A stretch of DNA of 64,000 nt from Vreelandella profundi (GCF_019722725.1 NZ_CP077941.1:1240001-1304000); one strand, 5' to 3'. Numbered from the stretch's first letter, positions 43,793 to 53,627 are shown. Numbers and translations are program-made. Notes: a model not told the origin generated them from the letters alone.

Positions 43793-44803
43793 TTAAAGCG
43801 GCGTTTTGCTCCCTTTGCCGGGGATTTCCCGCACTAGGCGTGGCATTAAAAAACCGGGCAAGTGATCACGAAGCTCGGCGATCAGTTCCTTTGCTTCATT
43901 GTCCGCCACATCAAAATGCGCCGCGCCCTGTACCGGGTCCAATACGTGCAGGTAGTAAGGCAGTATGCCTGCTTCAAACAGGCGCTCGGAAAGAGTGGCC
44001 AGCGTCGTCACATTATCGTTCACGCCGCGCAGTAGCACGCTCTGGTTAAGTAGCGTCACGCCTGTTTGCTTCAAGCGCGTGCAGGCATCTATCACGGCTT
44101 GGTCAATTTCGTTGGCATGGTTGATGTGCAAAACGATCACTTTCTGTAGCCGCGTATTGCTTAGCCATGCCAATAAGGTGTCGTCAACTCGGTCAGGTAT
44201 TACCACCGGCAGGCGGGTGTGAACGCGTAGTCGTTTAATGTGCGGGATGCCTTCAAGCTGATCAACCAGCCATGCTAGCTGGCGGTCATTGGCAGCCAGC
44301 GGGTCGCCCCCGGAAAGAATCGCCTCATGGATCGACGTATCTGTTCGCAGGTAGTCGAGCGCTTCTTGCCACTGCGCCCGCGAAGGGGCGTTGTCGCTAT
44401 AGGGAAAGTGACGGCGAAAGCAGTAGCGGCAGTTGATCGCGCAGGTCGGGCTGGCAATTAACAGTACACGGTTAGCGTATTTGTGGATTAACCCTTTTGC
44501 CGGTTGATGGTCGCTCTCTTCCAGCGGGTCAGCCACATAGCCTGGGGGCGTAAGCGCCTCTTTATCGACGGGCAGAACCTGGCGTAGCAGCGGGTCGTTT
44601 AGATCGGCATACGCTATTCTGTTGAGATAAGCATCGGGCACGCACACGTCAAACAGCGCATGCCCCGTCTGGGCGCCTGCTAGCCACTGGCTGCTTAATC
44701 CTAGCCGGTCACACAGAACCTGCGGGTCGCGAATGGCCATAGAAAGTTGCTGTTGCCAAGTCAGGGGCGTCTTAGACGCGGCAATAATGATGTTCTCCTG
44801 CAA
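43793..44803 (-). CDS. epmB: EF-P (R)-beta-lysylation protein EpmB (lysine 2,3-aminomutase-like)
   Basis: A radical-SAM enzyme that turns L-lysine into (R)-beta-lysine for attachment to EF-P by EpmA. The iron-sulfur motif CxxxCxxC is CAINCRYC (C121, C125, C128), preceded by LHKYANRVLL-like IHKYANRVLLIAS; the PLP lysine lies towards the C-terminus. The protein ends SKTPL like E. coli EpmB. I use a TTG start at 44803 because AGGAGG is 6 bases upstream and the N-terminus then aligns with E. coli EpmB; an ATG at 44827 is the alternative. Divergent from efp, 99 bases away. Confidence 0.93.
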   Translation of the reverse strand: MQENIIIAASKTPLTWQQQLSMAIRDPQVLCDRLGLSSQWLAGAQTGHALFDVCVPDAYLNRIAYADLNDPLLRQVLPVDKEALTPPGYVADPLEESDHQPAKGLIHKYANRVLLIASPTCAINCRYCFRRHFPYSDNAPSRAQWQEALDYLRTDTSIHEAILSGGDPLAANDRQLAWLVDQLEGIPHIKRLRVHTRLPVVIPDRVDDTLLAWLSNTRLQKVIVLHINHANEIDQAVIDACTRLKQTGVTLLNQSVLLRGVNDNVTTLATLSERLFEAGILPYYLHVLDPVQGAAHFDVADNEAKELIAELRDHLPGFLMPRLVREIPGKGSKTPL

Positions 44804-44902
44804 AAAAGCCCTCCTTCGGGTTATCATGCGACGCACTGATCATAAGCGTGAAGCCGCGGCTTCGCAGACCACGTAGCTAAGAATAGGTAATTGAGAGGCG
44901 AT

Positions 44903-45469
44903 ATGGCGAACTATTCTACCAATGAATTCAAAGCCGGTTTGAAAGTAATGCTCGACGGTGACCCTTGTTCGATTGTCGAGAACGAGCTGGTCAAGCCCGG
45001 TAAAGGGCAGGCGTTTAACCGCGTTAAAATGCGTAACCTGATGACTGGCCGTGTGGGTGAGAAGACGTTCAAATCTGGTGACTCGCTGGAAGGCGCCGAC
45101 GTCATGGATTTAGAGATGGAATATCTCTATACCGACGGTGACATGTGGCACTTCATGAAGACCGATGGCTCCTTCGAGCAGTATGCCGTGGAAAAGAAAG
45201 CCCTAGGCGATACCTCAAAATGGCTTAAGGAGCAGGTGCCTTATACCATTACGTTGTGGGACGACAAGGCTATTTCTGTTACGCCGCCCAACTTCATTGA
45301 GCTGGAAGTCGTCGAAACAGACCCTGGCTTGAAGGGCGATACGGCCCAGGGCGGCTCTAAGCCTGCAACGCTTACCTCGGGTGCCGTGGTACGCGTGCCG
45401 CTGTTTATCAACCGGGGCGAAGTGCTAAAAATTGATACGCGCAGTGGTGATTACGTCTCGCGCGCTTAA
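44903..45469 (+). CDS. efp: Translation elongation factor P
   Basis: Relieves ribosome stalling at polyproline. 188 residues from the ATG at 44903 (GAGAGG upstream). The modified lysine is K34, in the loop [10 protein letters not shown], the site for (R)-beta-lysylation by EpmA. The three OB-like domains and the C-terminal GDYVSRA ending are as in E. coli EF-P. epmA follows 81 bases later and epmB is divergent upstream, so the modification set is complete except for EpmC. A rho-independent terminator follows (45501-45527), so efp is probably transcribed on its own. Confidence 0.96.
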   Translation: MANYSTNEFKAGLKVMLDGDPCSIVENELVKPGKGQAFNRVKMRNLMTGRVGEKTFKSGDSLEGADVMDLEMEYLYTDGDMWHFMKTDGSFEQYAVEKKALGDTSKWLKEQVPYTITLWDDKAISVTPPNFIELEVVETDPGLKGDTAQGGSKPATLTSGAVVRVPLFINRGEVLKIDTRSGDYVSRA

Positions 45470-45500
45470 ATCAGTTTTGCTGCCGATGATATGATTTAAA

Positions 45501-45527
45501 GGCCACGCAACGAGCGTGGCTTTTTTT
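45501..45527 (+). terminator. Rho-independent terminator after efp
   Basis: GCCACGC (45502-45508) pairs with GCGTGGC (45514-45520) over a 5-base loop and is followed by seven T's (45521-45527). It ends only 23 bases before the epmA start. Confidence 0.92.
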
Positions 45528-45550
45528 CGTGCTTTGCCCTAGGAGTCGTC

Positions 45551-46531
45551 ATGGCCATTGATTGGCAACCCACAGCGTCTATCGAAACATTGCGCGAGCG
45601 TGCGCGTTTAATGGCCAGCGTGCGAGCATTTTTTGCTGTGCGTAATGTGCTAGAAGTCGAAACGCCGGTGTTAGGGCAGGGCGGCAGCACGGATGTGCAT
45701 CTGGTCTCACTGAATACCCTGGCACGCACTGACCGAGGTCAGCGCAGTCTCTGGCTGCAAACCTCGCCTGAGTTTCATATGAAGCGGCTGCTGGCTGCCG
45801 GCAGCGGGCCGATTTTTCAGCTAGCCAGAAGTTTTCGCGATGGTGAAGTGGGTGCGCGGCATAATATCGAGTTCACCATGCTGGAGTGGTATCGGCCTCA
45901 GTTTTCGCTCAATGAGATGATTGCTGAAACGGCGGCGCTGGTCATGGCCCTGCTGCCAGCGGCGCCTGGCGACATCGTGCATTATCGTTACCGCGAGCTA
46001 TTTCATACCCATCTGGCGGTTGACCCCTTTACATCGTCGCTGGAAAAGCTGCGGGCGCTGGCCTCAGAGCGGGGGCAAATGTCTGCCCATGCCTTGGCCG
46101 ATGAAGGGCGTGATACCTGTTTGGACTTATTGATGAGCATGGTAATTGAGCCTCAGCTTGGCCAGCAGGAGCTGAGCGTGGTCACCGATTACCCTACCAG
46201 CCAAGCGGCGCTGGCTCGACGCCATCAGGATGCGGATGGCGAGTGGGTGGCGTCTCGTTTTGAGCTTTATGTAAACGGTATTGAGCTTGCCAACGGCTAC
46301 GATGAGCTAACTGATGGGGAAGAACAGCGCCAGCGCTTTAATGATGATAACGCCGAGCGGCGGCGTCTAGGTTTGCCGGAAGTGGACATTGACGAGAACC
46401 TGCTGGCAGCGCTTGAGCACGGCATGCCCGAGGGGGCTGGCGTGGCGCTGGGTATTGATCGTCTTATTCAGCTGGCGCTGGGGAAGGCGCGCCTGGAAGA
46501 CGTGCTCGCGTTTTCAACACCTAACTGTTAG
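45551..46531 (+). CDS. epmA: EF-P lysine34 lysyltransferase EpmA (PoxA/GenX)
   Basis: A class-II lysyl-tRNA-synthetase paralogue that attaches (R)-beta-lysine to EF-P. In 326 residues it keeps motif 2 (SFRDGEVGARHNIEFTMLEWYR) and motif 3 (AGVALGIDRLIQLALG), and WLQTSPEFHMKRLLAAG, but lacks the N-terminal tRNA-binding OB domain of LysRS, as expected. Length matches E. coli EpmA (325). It starts 23 bases after the efp terminator, with GGAGTC upstream, so its promoter may lie inside the terminator region or transcription may read through. Convergent with the efflux-pump gene. Confidence 0.95.
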   Translation: MAIDWQPTASIETLRERARLMASVRAFFAVRNVLEVETPVLGQGGSTDVHLVSLNTLARTDRGQRSLWLQTSPEFHMKRLLAAGSGPIFQLARSFRDGEVGARHNIEFTMLEWYRPQFSLNEMIAETAALVMALLPAAPGDIVHYRYRELFHTHLAVDPFTSSLEKLRALASERGQMSAHALADEGRDTCLDLLMSMVIEPQLGQQELSVVTDYPTSQAALARRHQDADGEWVASRFELYVNGIELANGYDELTDGEEQRQRFNDDNAERRRLGLPEVDIDENLLAALEHGMPEGAGVALGIDRLIQLALGKARLEDVLAFSTPNC

Positions 46532-46545
46532 AAGTGGCATAAGCT

Positions 46546-48096
46546 TTATGCCTTGATGCGCTTGAGTAGAAACACTAGCGGTACCGTGGCGATATAGATC
46601 AGGCCCATCCACGTAAAGATATCGTTAAAGGCCAACACCTGGGCCTGCTGTGAGACTCGCTGCGCCAGCAGGGCAACGGCCGCGTGATAGGCATCAGGCA
46701 CCGATCCGCTGAGCATGGCTTCATACTTGGCGATTTCCGTCACCACCACCTCGCGGCCGGTGTCGATGGCTGGGATTAGCTGATTCCAGTGATAGTCTTC
46801 GCGGATGTCGCGTACCGTATCAAGCAGCGCAAGCCCCATGGCGCCGCCTAAATTGCGCATCACGTTAAACAGCCCGCTGGCATTGCCAACTTCGCTGGGA
46901 GGAAGGGTGCCTAGCGCGATTCGCGAGGCCGGAATGATGCACATGATCAGCCCCATCCCACGCACAATTTGCGGCACGCAGAACTGCCAGAACCCTGACT
47001 CCACGGTGAGGTTGCTGTTCATCATGGTGCCCACGCCTACCAGCAGCAAACCAAAAAATAGCATCACGCGAAGGTCTAGATGATTAGTGGCCTGGCCGAC
47101 GATTGGCGCACACAGGAACATCGTTACCCCGGTGACAAACATGACTTGGCCAATCTGTAGGCTCGAGTAGCCGCGTACGTAGCCAAAGAACAGCGGCATG
47201 ATATAGACCAGCCCATACAGCGCGATGCCGATAATAAAGCCCATGCCGGCGCCGATCGCAAAGTTACGGTTGGCGAAGGCGCGCAAGTCGACAATCGGGT
47301 GAGCGCTGCGCAATGTGCGAGTGAAAAACCATACGCCCGCCAGTAGACATACCAGGCTGAAGATAATGATGCGGTCACTGGCGAACCAGTCATCGCCCGG
47401 GCCCTCTTCAAGAACGAACTCAAGTGAGCCTAGAAACACCGCGATCAGGGCCAGGCCGATAAGATCAAGGTTGCGGGCCAGCGCGTGATTTGGTTTGTCG
47501 ATATCTAAAAATTTCCATGCTGCCCAGCACACCAATATTCCCGGAATGATATTGGCTAAGAATAGCCAGTGCCAGCTCTGGGTTTCGGTGATGTAGCCGC
47601 CCACCGTGGGGCCGATTGAAGGCGCCATGGTCACGACCATACCAATCACTGCCTGTACGCTGCCCATCACTCGGCGGGGAAAGATCGAGAAGCTGACCGC
47701 TTGCGTAATCGGAATCATCGCGCCACCCATGAAGCCCTGAATGGCGCGCAATACGATAAGTTGTTCGATTGACGTGGCCATGGCGCAGCCAAGGCTTGCC
47801 AAGGTAAAGCCCGCGCAGGAGAGGGTAAAGGCTACGCGGGTCGAAAGAATCCGCATCAGCATACCCGATAGCGGAATCATCACTATCTCTGCAATTAGAT
47901 AAGAGGTTTGCACCCAGGATATCTGATCTGCGCTAGCCGAAAGACCCGACTGGATCTCGTTTAGCGAGCTGGCGACGATCTGAATATCCAGAATCGCCAT
48001 AAACATGCCAAACACCGCGGCAATGAAGCCGACTCGCTGGCGCCAGGACGGCATGTCGCTGACGCCTACTGTCGGGCTTTTGGCCGCTTCGCTCAT
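46546..48096 (-). CDS. emrB: DHA2-family drug efflux permease (EmrB type)
   Basis: A 516-residue, 14-helix major-facilitator exporter. After a short cytoplasmic N-terminus, FGMFMAILDIQIVASSLNEIQ is the first helix with the LDxTIVN-like family motif, then ISWVQTSYLIAEIVMIPLSG (DHA2 motif C region) and a loop MGSVQAVIGMVVTMAPSIGPTVGGYI resembling the antiporter motif. It should export drugs or toxic organic anions by proton antiport through EmrA and an outer-membrane channel. Start overlaps the EmrA stop as ATGA. Substrate unknown. Confidence 0.92.
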   Translation of the reverse strand: MSEAAKSPTVGVSDMPSWRQRVGFIAAVFGMFMAILDIQIVASSLNEIQSGLSASADQISWVQTSYLIAEIVMIPLSGMLMRILSTRVAFTLSCAGFTLASLGCAMATSIEQLIVLRAIQGFMGGAMIPITQAVSFSIFPRRVMGSVQAVIGMVVTMAPSIGPTVGGYITETQSWHWLFLANIIPGILVCWAAWKFLDIDKPNHALARNLDLIGLALIAVFLGSLEFVLEEGPGDDWFASDRIIIFSLVCLLAGVWFFTRTLRSAHPIVDLRAFANRNFAIGAGMGFIIGIALYGLVYIMPLFFGYVRGYSSLQIGQVMFVTGVTMFLCAPIVGQATNHLDLRVMLFFGLLLVGVGTMMNSNLTVESGFWQFCVPQIVRGMGLIMCIIPASRIALGTLPPSEVGNASGLFNVMRNLGGAMGLALLDTVRDIREDYHWNQLIPAIDTGREVVVTEIAKYEAMLSGSVPDAYHAAVALLAQRVSQQAQVLAFNDIFTWMGLIYIATVPLVFLLKRIKA

Positions 48097-49232
48097 AGGT
48101 CGGAGTGTTCCTGGGTGCTGTCAGGGCTATTCACACGGGCAAACTCTGCTTCATTGCCTGGCTCAAGATCGCGAGTGTCGATTTCCGGCACTGCCGAAAG
48201 ACCTGCACGCAGCAGATTTAGCGCATTTTCTGGGCCGGTAAAGCGAATCTTGACGGGCACTCGCTGCACGATTTTATTGAAGTTGCCGGTAGCGTTATCT
48301 TGAGGCAACAGGCTGAACTCAGTGCCCGTGGCCGGAGACAGGCTGTCGACCACGCCCTGATACGTGATATTCGGGTAGGCATCTAAATGAATATTGACCG
48401 GCTGACCGATGCGTATCCGCTCAAGCTGAGTTTCCTTGAAGTTAGCCGCCACATAGGCTGATTCAATGGGCACCAGCTGCAGCAGCGTTAGCGACGGCTG
48501 AGCCAGCGCGCCGGCCTTCACCTGCAGGTTGCCGATGATGCCCGCCCGCGGCGCGACGATACGCGTTTTGTCGAGCTGATGCTGGGCGTAGTCGAAATCG
48601 GCGCCTGCGGCATCCAGATTGGCTTCGGCGCGAGTCACGTCGCTTTCGGCCACTTCCAACTGACGCCTGGCCGAGACAGCCGCGGCGCGGCTCTGGGCTA
48701 GATTGGCCTCAGCAACCCTGAGCGTGGTCTGGTCGTCCTCGTTTTGCTGGCGAGAACCATAGTTGCTGGCGGCAAGAGAAGACGAGCGTTCAAGATGCTG
48801 GCGAGCCTGGCCGACATCGGCTTCGGCGGCATCCACCTGGGCGTTGGCCTGGTCGATAGATGCCTGCTGTAAGGCTATCTGACGCTGTGACTGAACGATT
48901 GACGCCGCGGCCACCGCCTGTTGCGCTCTAGCTTGAGCCAGCTGGTCGCGGTAGCTGGCATCGTCCAGACGTATGAGTAGATCACCTTGGTTTACCGTTT
49001 GGTTGTCATGCACGGCCACTTCCACGACGCGTGCCGACAGCTCTGCACGCACGGCGACGCTATCGGTGCGCACATAGGCGTTGTCGGTTTCTGCCATGAA
49101 TCGCCCGGTCTGCCACCAGCCGACGCCCCACCAAATCAGCGCCCCTAGCGCGATTAAGCCGATGATGACAGCCATTATCTTGCCCTTGGATTTTTTACCG
49201 GGATGAGCTTCTTGCTTGCCATCTTCCGACAT
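48093..49232 (-). CDS. emrA: HlyD-family efflux adaptor (EmrA type)
   Basis: Membrane-fusion protein that links EmrB to an outer-membrane channel. 379 residues from the ATG at 49232 with AAGGAG 5 bases upstream. A basic N-terminus and one membrane helix (about 18-40) are followed by biotinyl-lipoyl-like beta parts (VAVHDNQTVNQGDLLIRLDD and later LDKTRIVAPRAGIIGNLQVKAG) around a long Ala/Gln-rich helical hairpin (about 95-215). The beta-barrel end has NLLRAGLSAVPEI. Paired with emrB (ATGA overlap); both are divergent from the TetR-type gene. Confidence 0.93.
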   Translation of the reverse strand: MSEDGKQEAHPGKKSKGKIMAVIIGLIALGALIWWGVGWWQTGRFMAETDNAYVRTDSVAVRAELSARVVEVAVHDNQTVNQGDLLIRLDDASYRDQLAQARAQQAVAAASIVQSQRQIALQQASIDQANAQVDAAEADVGQARQHLERSSSLAASNYGSRQQNEDDQTTLRVAEANLAQSRAAAVSARRQLEVAESDVTRAEANLDAAGADFDYAQHQLDKTRIVAPRAGIIGNLQVKAGALAQPSLTLLQLVPIESAYVAANFKETQLERIRIGQPVNIHLDAYPNITYQGVVDSLSPATGTEFSLLPQDNATGNFNKIVQRVPVKIRFTGPENALNLLRAGLSAVPEIDTRDLEPGNEAEFARVNSPDSTQEHSDL

Positions 49233-49344
49233 GGACACTCCTTAACGATGTCATCCCTAAGAAACGCTATCACCCCGAAGAGACTGCTCAATGGTGAGAA
49301 GTGACATGCTGAACGTAGGCGGGAATGGTTGTGAAGACACATAG

Positions 49345-49365
49345 TGTAATGAATGCTACATTACA
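49345..49365. promoter_or_regulatory. Candidate TetR-family operator between emrA and its regulator
   Basis: TGTAATG (49345-49351) and CATTACA (49359-49365) are perfect inverted arms around 7 bases, inside the divergent 212-base region. A second pair CTACA (49356-49360) and TGTAG (49373-49377) overlaps its right half. TetR-family proteins bind such palindromes next to their own promoter; binding by this regulator is inferred. Confidence 0.7.
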
Positions 49366-49444
49366 TGGCTAGTGTAGAAAATAACTGTTTACGGCAGCGT
49401 CTGTATAATTAACGCTCTTTTAGCCTGCCTCTATAGGAGTGTGG

Positions 49445-50113
49445 ATGTCTCTTCCAATCATGAAAGATCCGGCCGATAGTGCTAAAAAAACCGATGCGAC
49501 GCCGACGGCGCGCGGCGTGGCCCGTCGTGAGCGCTTGCTAGACGCGGCGCGAGATGTGTTTCTCGAGCAGGGTTATGCTGGCGCCAGTGTTAATGAGGTG
49601 GTTGCCCGTGCGGGCGGCTCATTGGCAACGCTCTACAAGCAGTTTGGTAATAAAGAGGGGCTGTTTATGGCGGCGATGGAGCGTCATATCGCTACCGCTT
49701 GGACGGTGCTAGAAGAGGGGCGGCGTGATCAGCAGGCCCCCGAGCAGGTGCTTTACGAGCTGGGCCGCCGCATGCTGATGCTGGTGTTCGATGCCGGCGT
49801 GATTCGCTTGGTGCGAGGCCTAGCGTTTGAGGCCGAGCGAGCCCCTGAACTTGGCGAGATGTTCCTGACCCGTGGCCCAGATCACACCCGCCAAGCGCTC
49901 GCCAACTACCTTCGTGATCAGGTTGAAAGTGGCCGCCTGGCGCTTGAAGAGCCCCGTGAGGCTGCCGGTATTTTCATGGGCATGCTGCTTGGCGAGTGGC
50001 ATATCGACGCCTTGCTCGGCCGCGAGCTGCGGTTTGACGAGGCAAAGTGTAATGCCCGCGCACGGCGCTGCGTGGAAATATTTCTCGCTGGTGTGACCCG
50101 CCCGCAGGCTTAA
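49445..50113 (+). CDS. TetR-family transcriptional regulator
   Basis: A 222-residue repressor. ATG 49445 is used since AGGAG is 5 bases before. After a short tail the TetR DNA-binding domain occupies about residues 25-70 (RRERLLDAARDVFLEQGYAG, then VNEVVARAGGSLATLYKQFGNKEGLF), where the recognition helix is ATLYKQF. The C-terminal all-helical domain binds an inducer, probably a substrate of the adjacent pump, which it should repress through the palindrome at 49345-49365. The C-terminal half matches the AefR-like/TetR_C group in general shape. Confidence 0.9.
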   Translation: MSLPIMKDPADSAKKTDATPTARGVARRERLLDAARDVFLEQGYAGASVNEVVARAGGSLATLYKQFGNKEGLFMAAMERHIATAWTVLEEGRRDQQAPEQVLYELGRRMLMLVFDAGVIRLVRGLAFEAERAPELGEMFLTRGPDHTRQALANYLRDQVESGRLALEEPREAAGIFMGMLLGEWHIDALLGRELRFDEAKCNARARRCVEIFLAGVTRPQA

Positions 50114-50138
50114 TGCCAATGATTATTCCGTGAGCTCT

Positions 50139-50972
50139 TCAGCAGTGGCCCAGGGATTGACCCATCTGAACCGCAGTGGTTTGAGCCGATTCGTCAAAGC
50201 TCACGGGCTTGGCAAAGCACATCACTACCGTAGAGCCGAGTTTGAAGCGCCCCATCTCGGCACCTTTGGCTAACGTGATAGGCTGACCAAATTGCATGCG
50301 CTGTGGCTTGCCCGACAGCGGCGTGACCTGCCCGGACCAAACGGTTTCAATCGCCGCAACAATCATCGCGCCGACTAAGACCATCGCAAGGGGCCCGTGT
50401 TCGGTGTCAAAAATACACACCAAGCGTTCATTCCGTGCGAATAGCCCCGGCACGTAAATGGCCGTCGCTTGATTCACGGAGAACAGCCTCCCCGGGACAT
50501 AAATCATTTCCCGCAGCGTGCCGGTGACCGGCATATGTACGCGGTGATAGTCCCGCGGTGAAAGATAAACGGTGGCAAAGCTGCCGCCGAGAAACTCTTC
50601 AGCCAAAGCGGTATTGCCACCCAGCAGCGTCTGAGCCGAGTAAGTGTGACCCTTGGCCTGCACTAGCTGACCCGCTTGCAGGCGCCCGTATTGCGACAGC
50701 GCGCCATCGGCCGGGCTTAGTATGCCTTCACCCAGAGGGCGAGCATCTGGCTTTAAGGCGCGGGTGAAAAAGTCGTTGAACGTTGCGTACGCGCTAGGAT
50801 CGGGCTCTAAGGCTTGGCTCATATCCACATTAAAGCGCTTGATAAAGGCTTTAATCAGGTTGTTTTTCACCCACGGATTGTCGCATTGAGCAAAATGCCC
50901 CGTCAGGCGCGAAAGCGCGTGGTGGGGCAGCGGATATTGAAGTAGCGAAAAAGCTTTTTGGGAAACGGTCAC
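50139..50972 (-). CDS. psd: Phosphatidylserine decarboxylase proenzyme
   Basis: Makes phosphatidylethanolamine from phosphatidylserine at the inner membrane. The self-cleavage site is KLGSTVV, where Gly-Ser breaks to give the pyruvoyl alpha chain, about 30 residues from the end. Other conserved parts are the catalytic [16 protein letters not shown] and the PADG motif ([11 protein letters not shown]). The start is uncertain: GTG 50972 gives 277 residues and avoids overlap; a TTG at 50993 overlaps the rhodanese end. Neither has a good ribosome site. The order rhodanese-psd is on the minus strand. Confidence 0.93.
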   Translation of the reverse strand: MTVSQKAFSLLQYPLPHHALSRLTGHFAQCDNPWVKNNLIKAFIKRFNVDMSQALEPDPSAYATFNDFFTRALKPDARPLGEGILSPADGALSQYGRLQAGQLVQAKGHTYSAQTLLGGNTALAEEFLGGSFATVYLSPRDYHRVHMPVTGTLREMIYVPGRLFSVNQATAIYVPGLFARNERLVCIFDTEHGPLAMVLVGAMIVAAIETVWSGQVTPLSGKPQRMQFGQPITLAKGAEMGRFKLGSTVVMCFAKPVSFDESAQTTAVQMGQSLGHC

Positions 50973-50982
50973 GGTCGTCGGT

Positions 50983-51825
50983 TCACTTCTCAATCGGTGT
51001 GTCGTCGCGGTTGCCCCACTCGCCCCAGGAGCCAGCGTAGCCGCGCATATTAAAGCCCAGCGCCTTGCCTACCAGCCACGTAAAGCTGCTGCGGTGATGG
51101 CTTTGGCAGTGGGTCGCCACTTCCATATCCGGCGTTAGGCCCAGGGCGCCCAGCTCAGTGATGAGTTCGGCATAATCACGGATACGCAAAGCGCGATGGC
51201 GATCCATGACCTGCAGCCAATCCATGTTGACTGCTCCCGGTATATGGCCCAGGTGCTTGTTGTTACCCCGCTCGCCGTCGTATTCACCCTGCGAGCGAGC
51301 ATCCCATACGGCGAACTGCTTATCGTCGAGCTTTGACTTGATCTCTTCACACGTAATAAGGGCGTGCGGGTTAAGAATGTCAGCCTGGTAGTCGCTGGGA
51401 GTAGGGGCGTTGGATTCGCTGCTTTCCTCAAGCCCTGCGTCACGCCAGGCATGAATGCCGCCGTTTAGATAGGAGTAGCGGGTATGGCCGATCAGGTCTA
51501 GCGTCCACAGAAGGCGTGCTGCCCAGCCGCCACCTTCATCGTCATAAGCCACGACGTGGGTGTCGCGTGTCAGGCCTAGCGCACTAAACAGGCGGGACAG
51601 CGCTTCAACGCTGGGGACGTCGTTGGGCACCGGCCCTTCGCCGCGCATTAAATAGCGAAAATCGAGGAAAACAGCCCCCGGCACGTGGCCCTGACGATAG
51701 CTATCGCCATTAACGGGCACGTCGATAATCAGCAGCTGGGGATCATTTAAGTGTTCCTGAAGCTGCTCAGGCTCTACGATCAGCGAAAAAAGATTGGCTT
51801 CTGACGATAGGCTTTCAGTGCTCAT
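50983..51825 (-). CDS. Thiosulfate sulfurtransferase, two-domain rhodanese
   Basis: A 280-residue sulfurtransferase that transfers the sulfane sulfur of thiosulfate to cyanide or another acceptor. Two rhodanese domains: the N-terminal inactive one (about 15-130, with [20 protein letters not shown]) and the C-terminal catalytic one (about 155-278), where Cys240 lies in the active-site loop CQSHHRSSF. An extra FDGERG-like loop ([20 protein letters not shown]) precedes it. rsgA is upstream (18-base gap) and psd downstream, so the three may form one operon. Mercaptopyruvate is a less likely substrate because its loop is usually CG[S/T]GVTA. Confidence 0.92.
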   Translation of the reverse strand: MSTESLSSEANLFSLIVEPEQLQEHLNDPQLLIIDVPVNGDSYRQGHVPGAVFLDFRYLMRGEGPVPNDVPSVEALSRLFSALGLTRDTHVVAYDDEGGGWAARLLWTLDLIGHTRYSYLNGGIHAWRDAGLEESSESNAPTPSDYQADILNPHALITCEEIKSKLDDKQFAVWDARSQGEYDGERGNNKHLGHIPGAVNMDWLQVMDRHRALRIRDYAELITELGALGLTPDMEVATHCQSHHRSSFTWLVGKALGFNMRGYAGSWGEWGNRDDTPIEK

Positions 51826-51843
51826 GGGTAACTCCTGTAAACG

Positions 51844-52863
51844 TTAGCCATCCAGGCTATCAAGAATGCGTCGATAGCTGGCAAAACGGGCGGGATGAAT
51901 CTTGCCGGCCTCAACCGCTTCGAGCAGCGCGCAGCCGGGCTCGGCGCGGTGACGGCAGTCACGAAAGCGGCAGTGGCCAATGAAGGCATGAAACTCAATA
52001 AAGCCGTCGGTGACTTCCTGCTCATTAAGGTGAATCAGGCCAAACTCACGAATGCCCGGTGAGTCGATTAAATCACCGTCGGCCACTTCTTCACGGCTCA
52101 TCGTATAAAGGCGCGCCGTCGTGGTGGTATGTGTGCCTTTACGAGAGTCTTCCGAGAGCGCGCCAATGCGCAGGGTTTCATCCGGCAGCAGCAGGTCAAT
52201 CAGCGATGACTTGCCCACGCCGCTCTGACCAACAAATACCGACGTGCGCCCCTCAAGCTGGCTACGCAGCTCATCAAGCCCCGTCTCTGTGGCGGTGGTG
52301 GTGCGCACGACCGGGTAGCCCAGAGCGCGGTAGCGCTCCAAAAGTTTGCCCAGTTCGCCGCCATCCTCGGGCAGTAAGTCGGTTTTGTTGAGGACCAAGA
52401 CTGGCGTAATGCCGGTGGCTTCGGCAGCGACGAGATAGCGGTCGATCAAATTAGCATGGGGCGCGGGCTCCACAGCAAACACAATCAGCAGCTGATCAAT
52501 GTTAGCCGCAACCGGTTTTAGCAGGCCCCGGGCGTCGGGGCGCTTAAGTACGCTGTCGCGTTCTTCTCGCGCTACCACAACGCCTGAGCCTTCTTGGCCG
52601 GCGCGCCAGATCACGCGGTCACCGGTGACCAGACCGTCTAGGTTGGCGCGTAAGTGGCAACGCACCGGTTCATTATCGCTATTGCGCACCTCTAAGGTGC
52701 GCCCAAAGTGAGCAACGACTCGGCCCGGTTGTTCGGCACCGTATTCGCCAGCAGAAAGCTTTTCAGCGTCTTGCACATCGCGCTTTTCAGCACGCTGGGC
52801 GCGTTCCGCCTGAACCTTGTCGACTCGCCACTGCTGCTGGCGACTTAATTTGCGTTTGCTCAT
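51844..52863 (-). CDS. rsgA: Ribosome small-subunit biogenesis GTPase RsgA
   Basis: A circularly permuted GTPase that checks 30S maturation. 339 residues from the ATG at 52863. An OB domain (about 45-115) is followed by the GTPase with G4 NKTD (159-162) before G1 GQSGVGKSS (212-220) and G3 DSPG (267-270), the permuted order. The C-terminal zinc ligands are C298, C303, H305 and C311. The N-terminus is a basic Lys/Arg/Gln-rich helix. Length fits E. coli RsgA (350). Divergent from orn. Confidence 0.95.
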   Translation of the reverse strand: MSKRKLSRQQQWRVDKVQAERAQRAEKRDVQDAEKLSAGEYGAEQPGRVVAHFGRTLEVRNSDNEPVRCHLRANLDGLVTGDRVIWRAGQEGSGVVVAREERDSVLKRPDARGLLKPVAANIDQLLIVFAVEPAPHANLIDRYLVAAEATGITPVLVLNKTDLLPEDGGELGKLLERYRALGYPVVRTTTATETGLDELRSQLEGRTSVFVGQSGVGKSSLIDLLLPDETLRIGALSEDSRKGTHTTTTARLYTMSREEVADGDLIDSPGIREFGLIHLNEQEVTDGFIEFHAFIGHCRFRDCRHRAEPGCALLEAVEAGKIHPARFASYRRILDSLDG

Positions 52864-53030
52864 GTCCACCTGATGCTAAGTACAATAGCGGCCATTGTAC
52901 CTACCAAGTAGCCAAGCTGTCCTGCATGGGCTGCTTGGCAATGCGATTTAAGGCACTATTCTGATTTTAAACTGACTTTACGCCATAATTGCACGCTGAT
53001 AACGGCTATTTTGGCAAAGGAATGAACGCA

Positions 53031-53624
53031 ATGAGCAATGATACGACCGAGACCGACGTGCCCCGCGATGACTTATTGATATGGATAGACCTGGAAATGA
53101 CCGGTCTAGATCCTAATAAGGAGCGCATTATTGAAGTGGCAACGCTGATTACCGATGCGGATTTGAACGTGGTGGCAGAAGGGCCGGTCATGGCCGTGAA
53201 GCAGCCCGACAGCCTGCTGGCGCAGATGGATGATTGGAATCAGAAAACCCACGGCGAATCGGGTCTGGTTGCTCGGGTGAAAGCCAGTCAGGTGGAAACC
53301 GCAGAAGCTGAGCAGAAAACCTTGGCGTTTTTAAAGCAGTACGCCGTGGCCGGGTCGTCACCGATGTGCGGCAATAGCATCCATCAGGATCGGCGTTTTT
53401 TAGAGCGTGAAATGCCTGAGCTTCTCAACTTCTTTCACTATCGCAATCTCGATGTATCGACGTTGAAAGAAGTGGCGAAACGCTGGAACCCAAGCGCGCT
53501 GGCAGGCTTTAGTAAGCGCAACGTGCACCTAGCAATGGACGACATTAAAGAGTCTATTGCCGAACTTGCCCACTATCGAACGACTTTTTTACGCGTTGAT
53601 CAGGGCCGCGACGAAGAAGAGTAG
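53031..53624 (+). CDS. orn: Oligoribonuclease
   Basis: A 3'-5' exonuclease that degrades 2-5-mer RNAs and pGpG. The 197-residue protein starts at ATG 53031, nine bases after AAAGGA; an ATG at 53022 is too close to that site. The DEDDh residues are visible: [11 protein letters not shown] near 17-27 (first Asp and Glu), [11 protein letters not shown] near 110 and [10 protein letters not shown] near 165 with the last Asp/His pair. Length and order match E. coli Orn (181). Convergent with queG, only 3 bases apart. Confidence 0.95.
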   Translation: MSNDTTETDVPRDDLLIWIDLEMTGLDPNKERIIEVATLITDADLNVVAEGPVMAVKQPDSLLAQMDDWNQKTHGESGLVARVKASQVETAEAEQKTLAFLKQYAVAGSSPMCGNSIHQDRRFLEREMPELLNFFHYRNLDVSTLKEVAKRWNPSALAGFSKRNVHLAMDDIKESIAELAHYRTTFLRVDQGRDEEE

Positions 53625-53627
53625 CCA

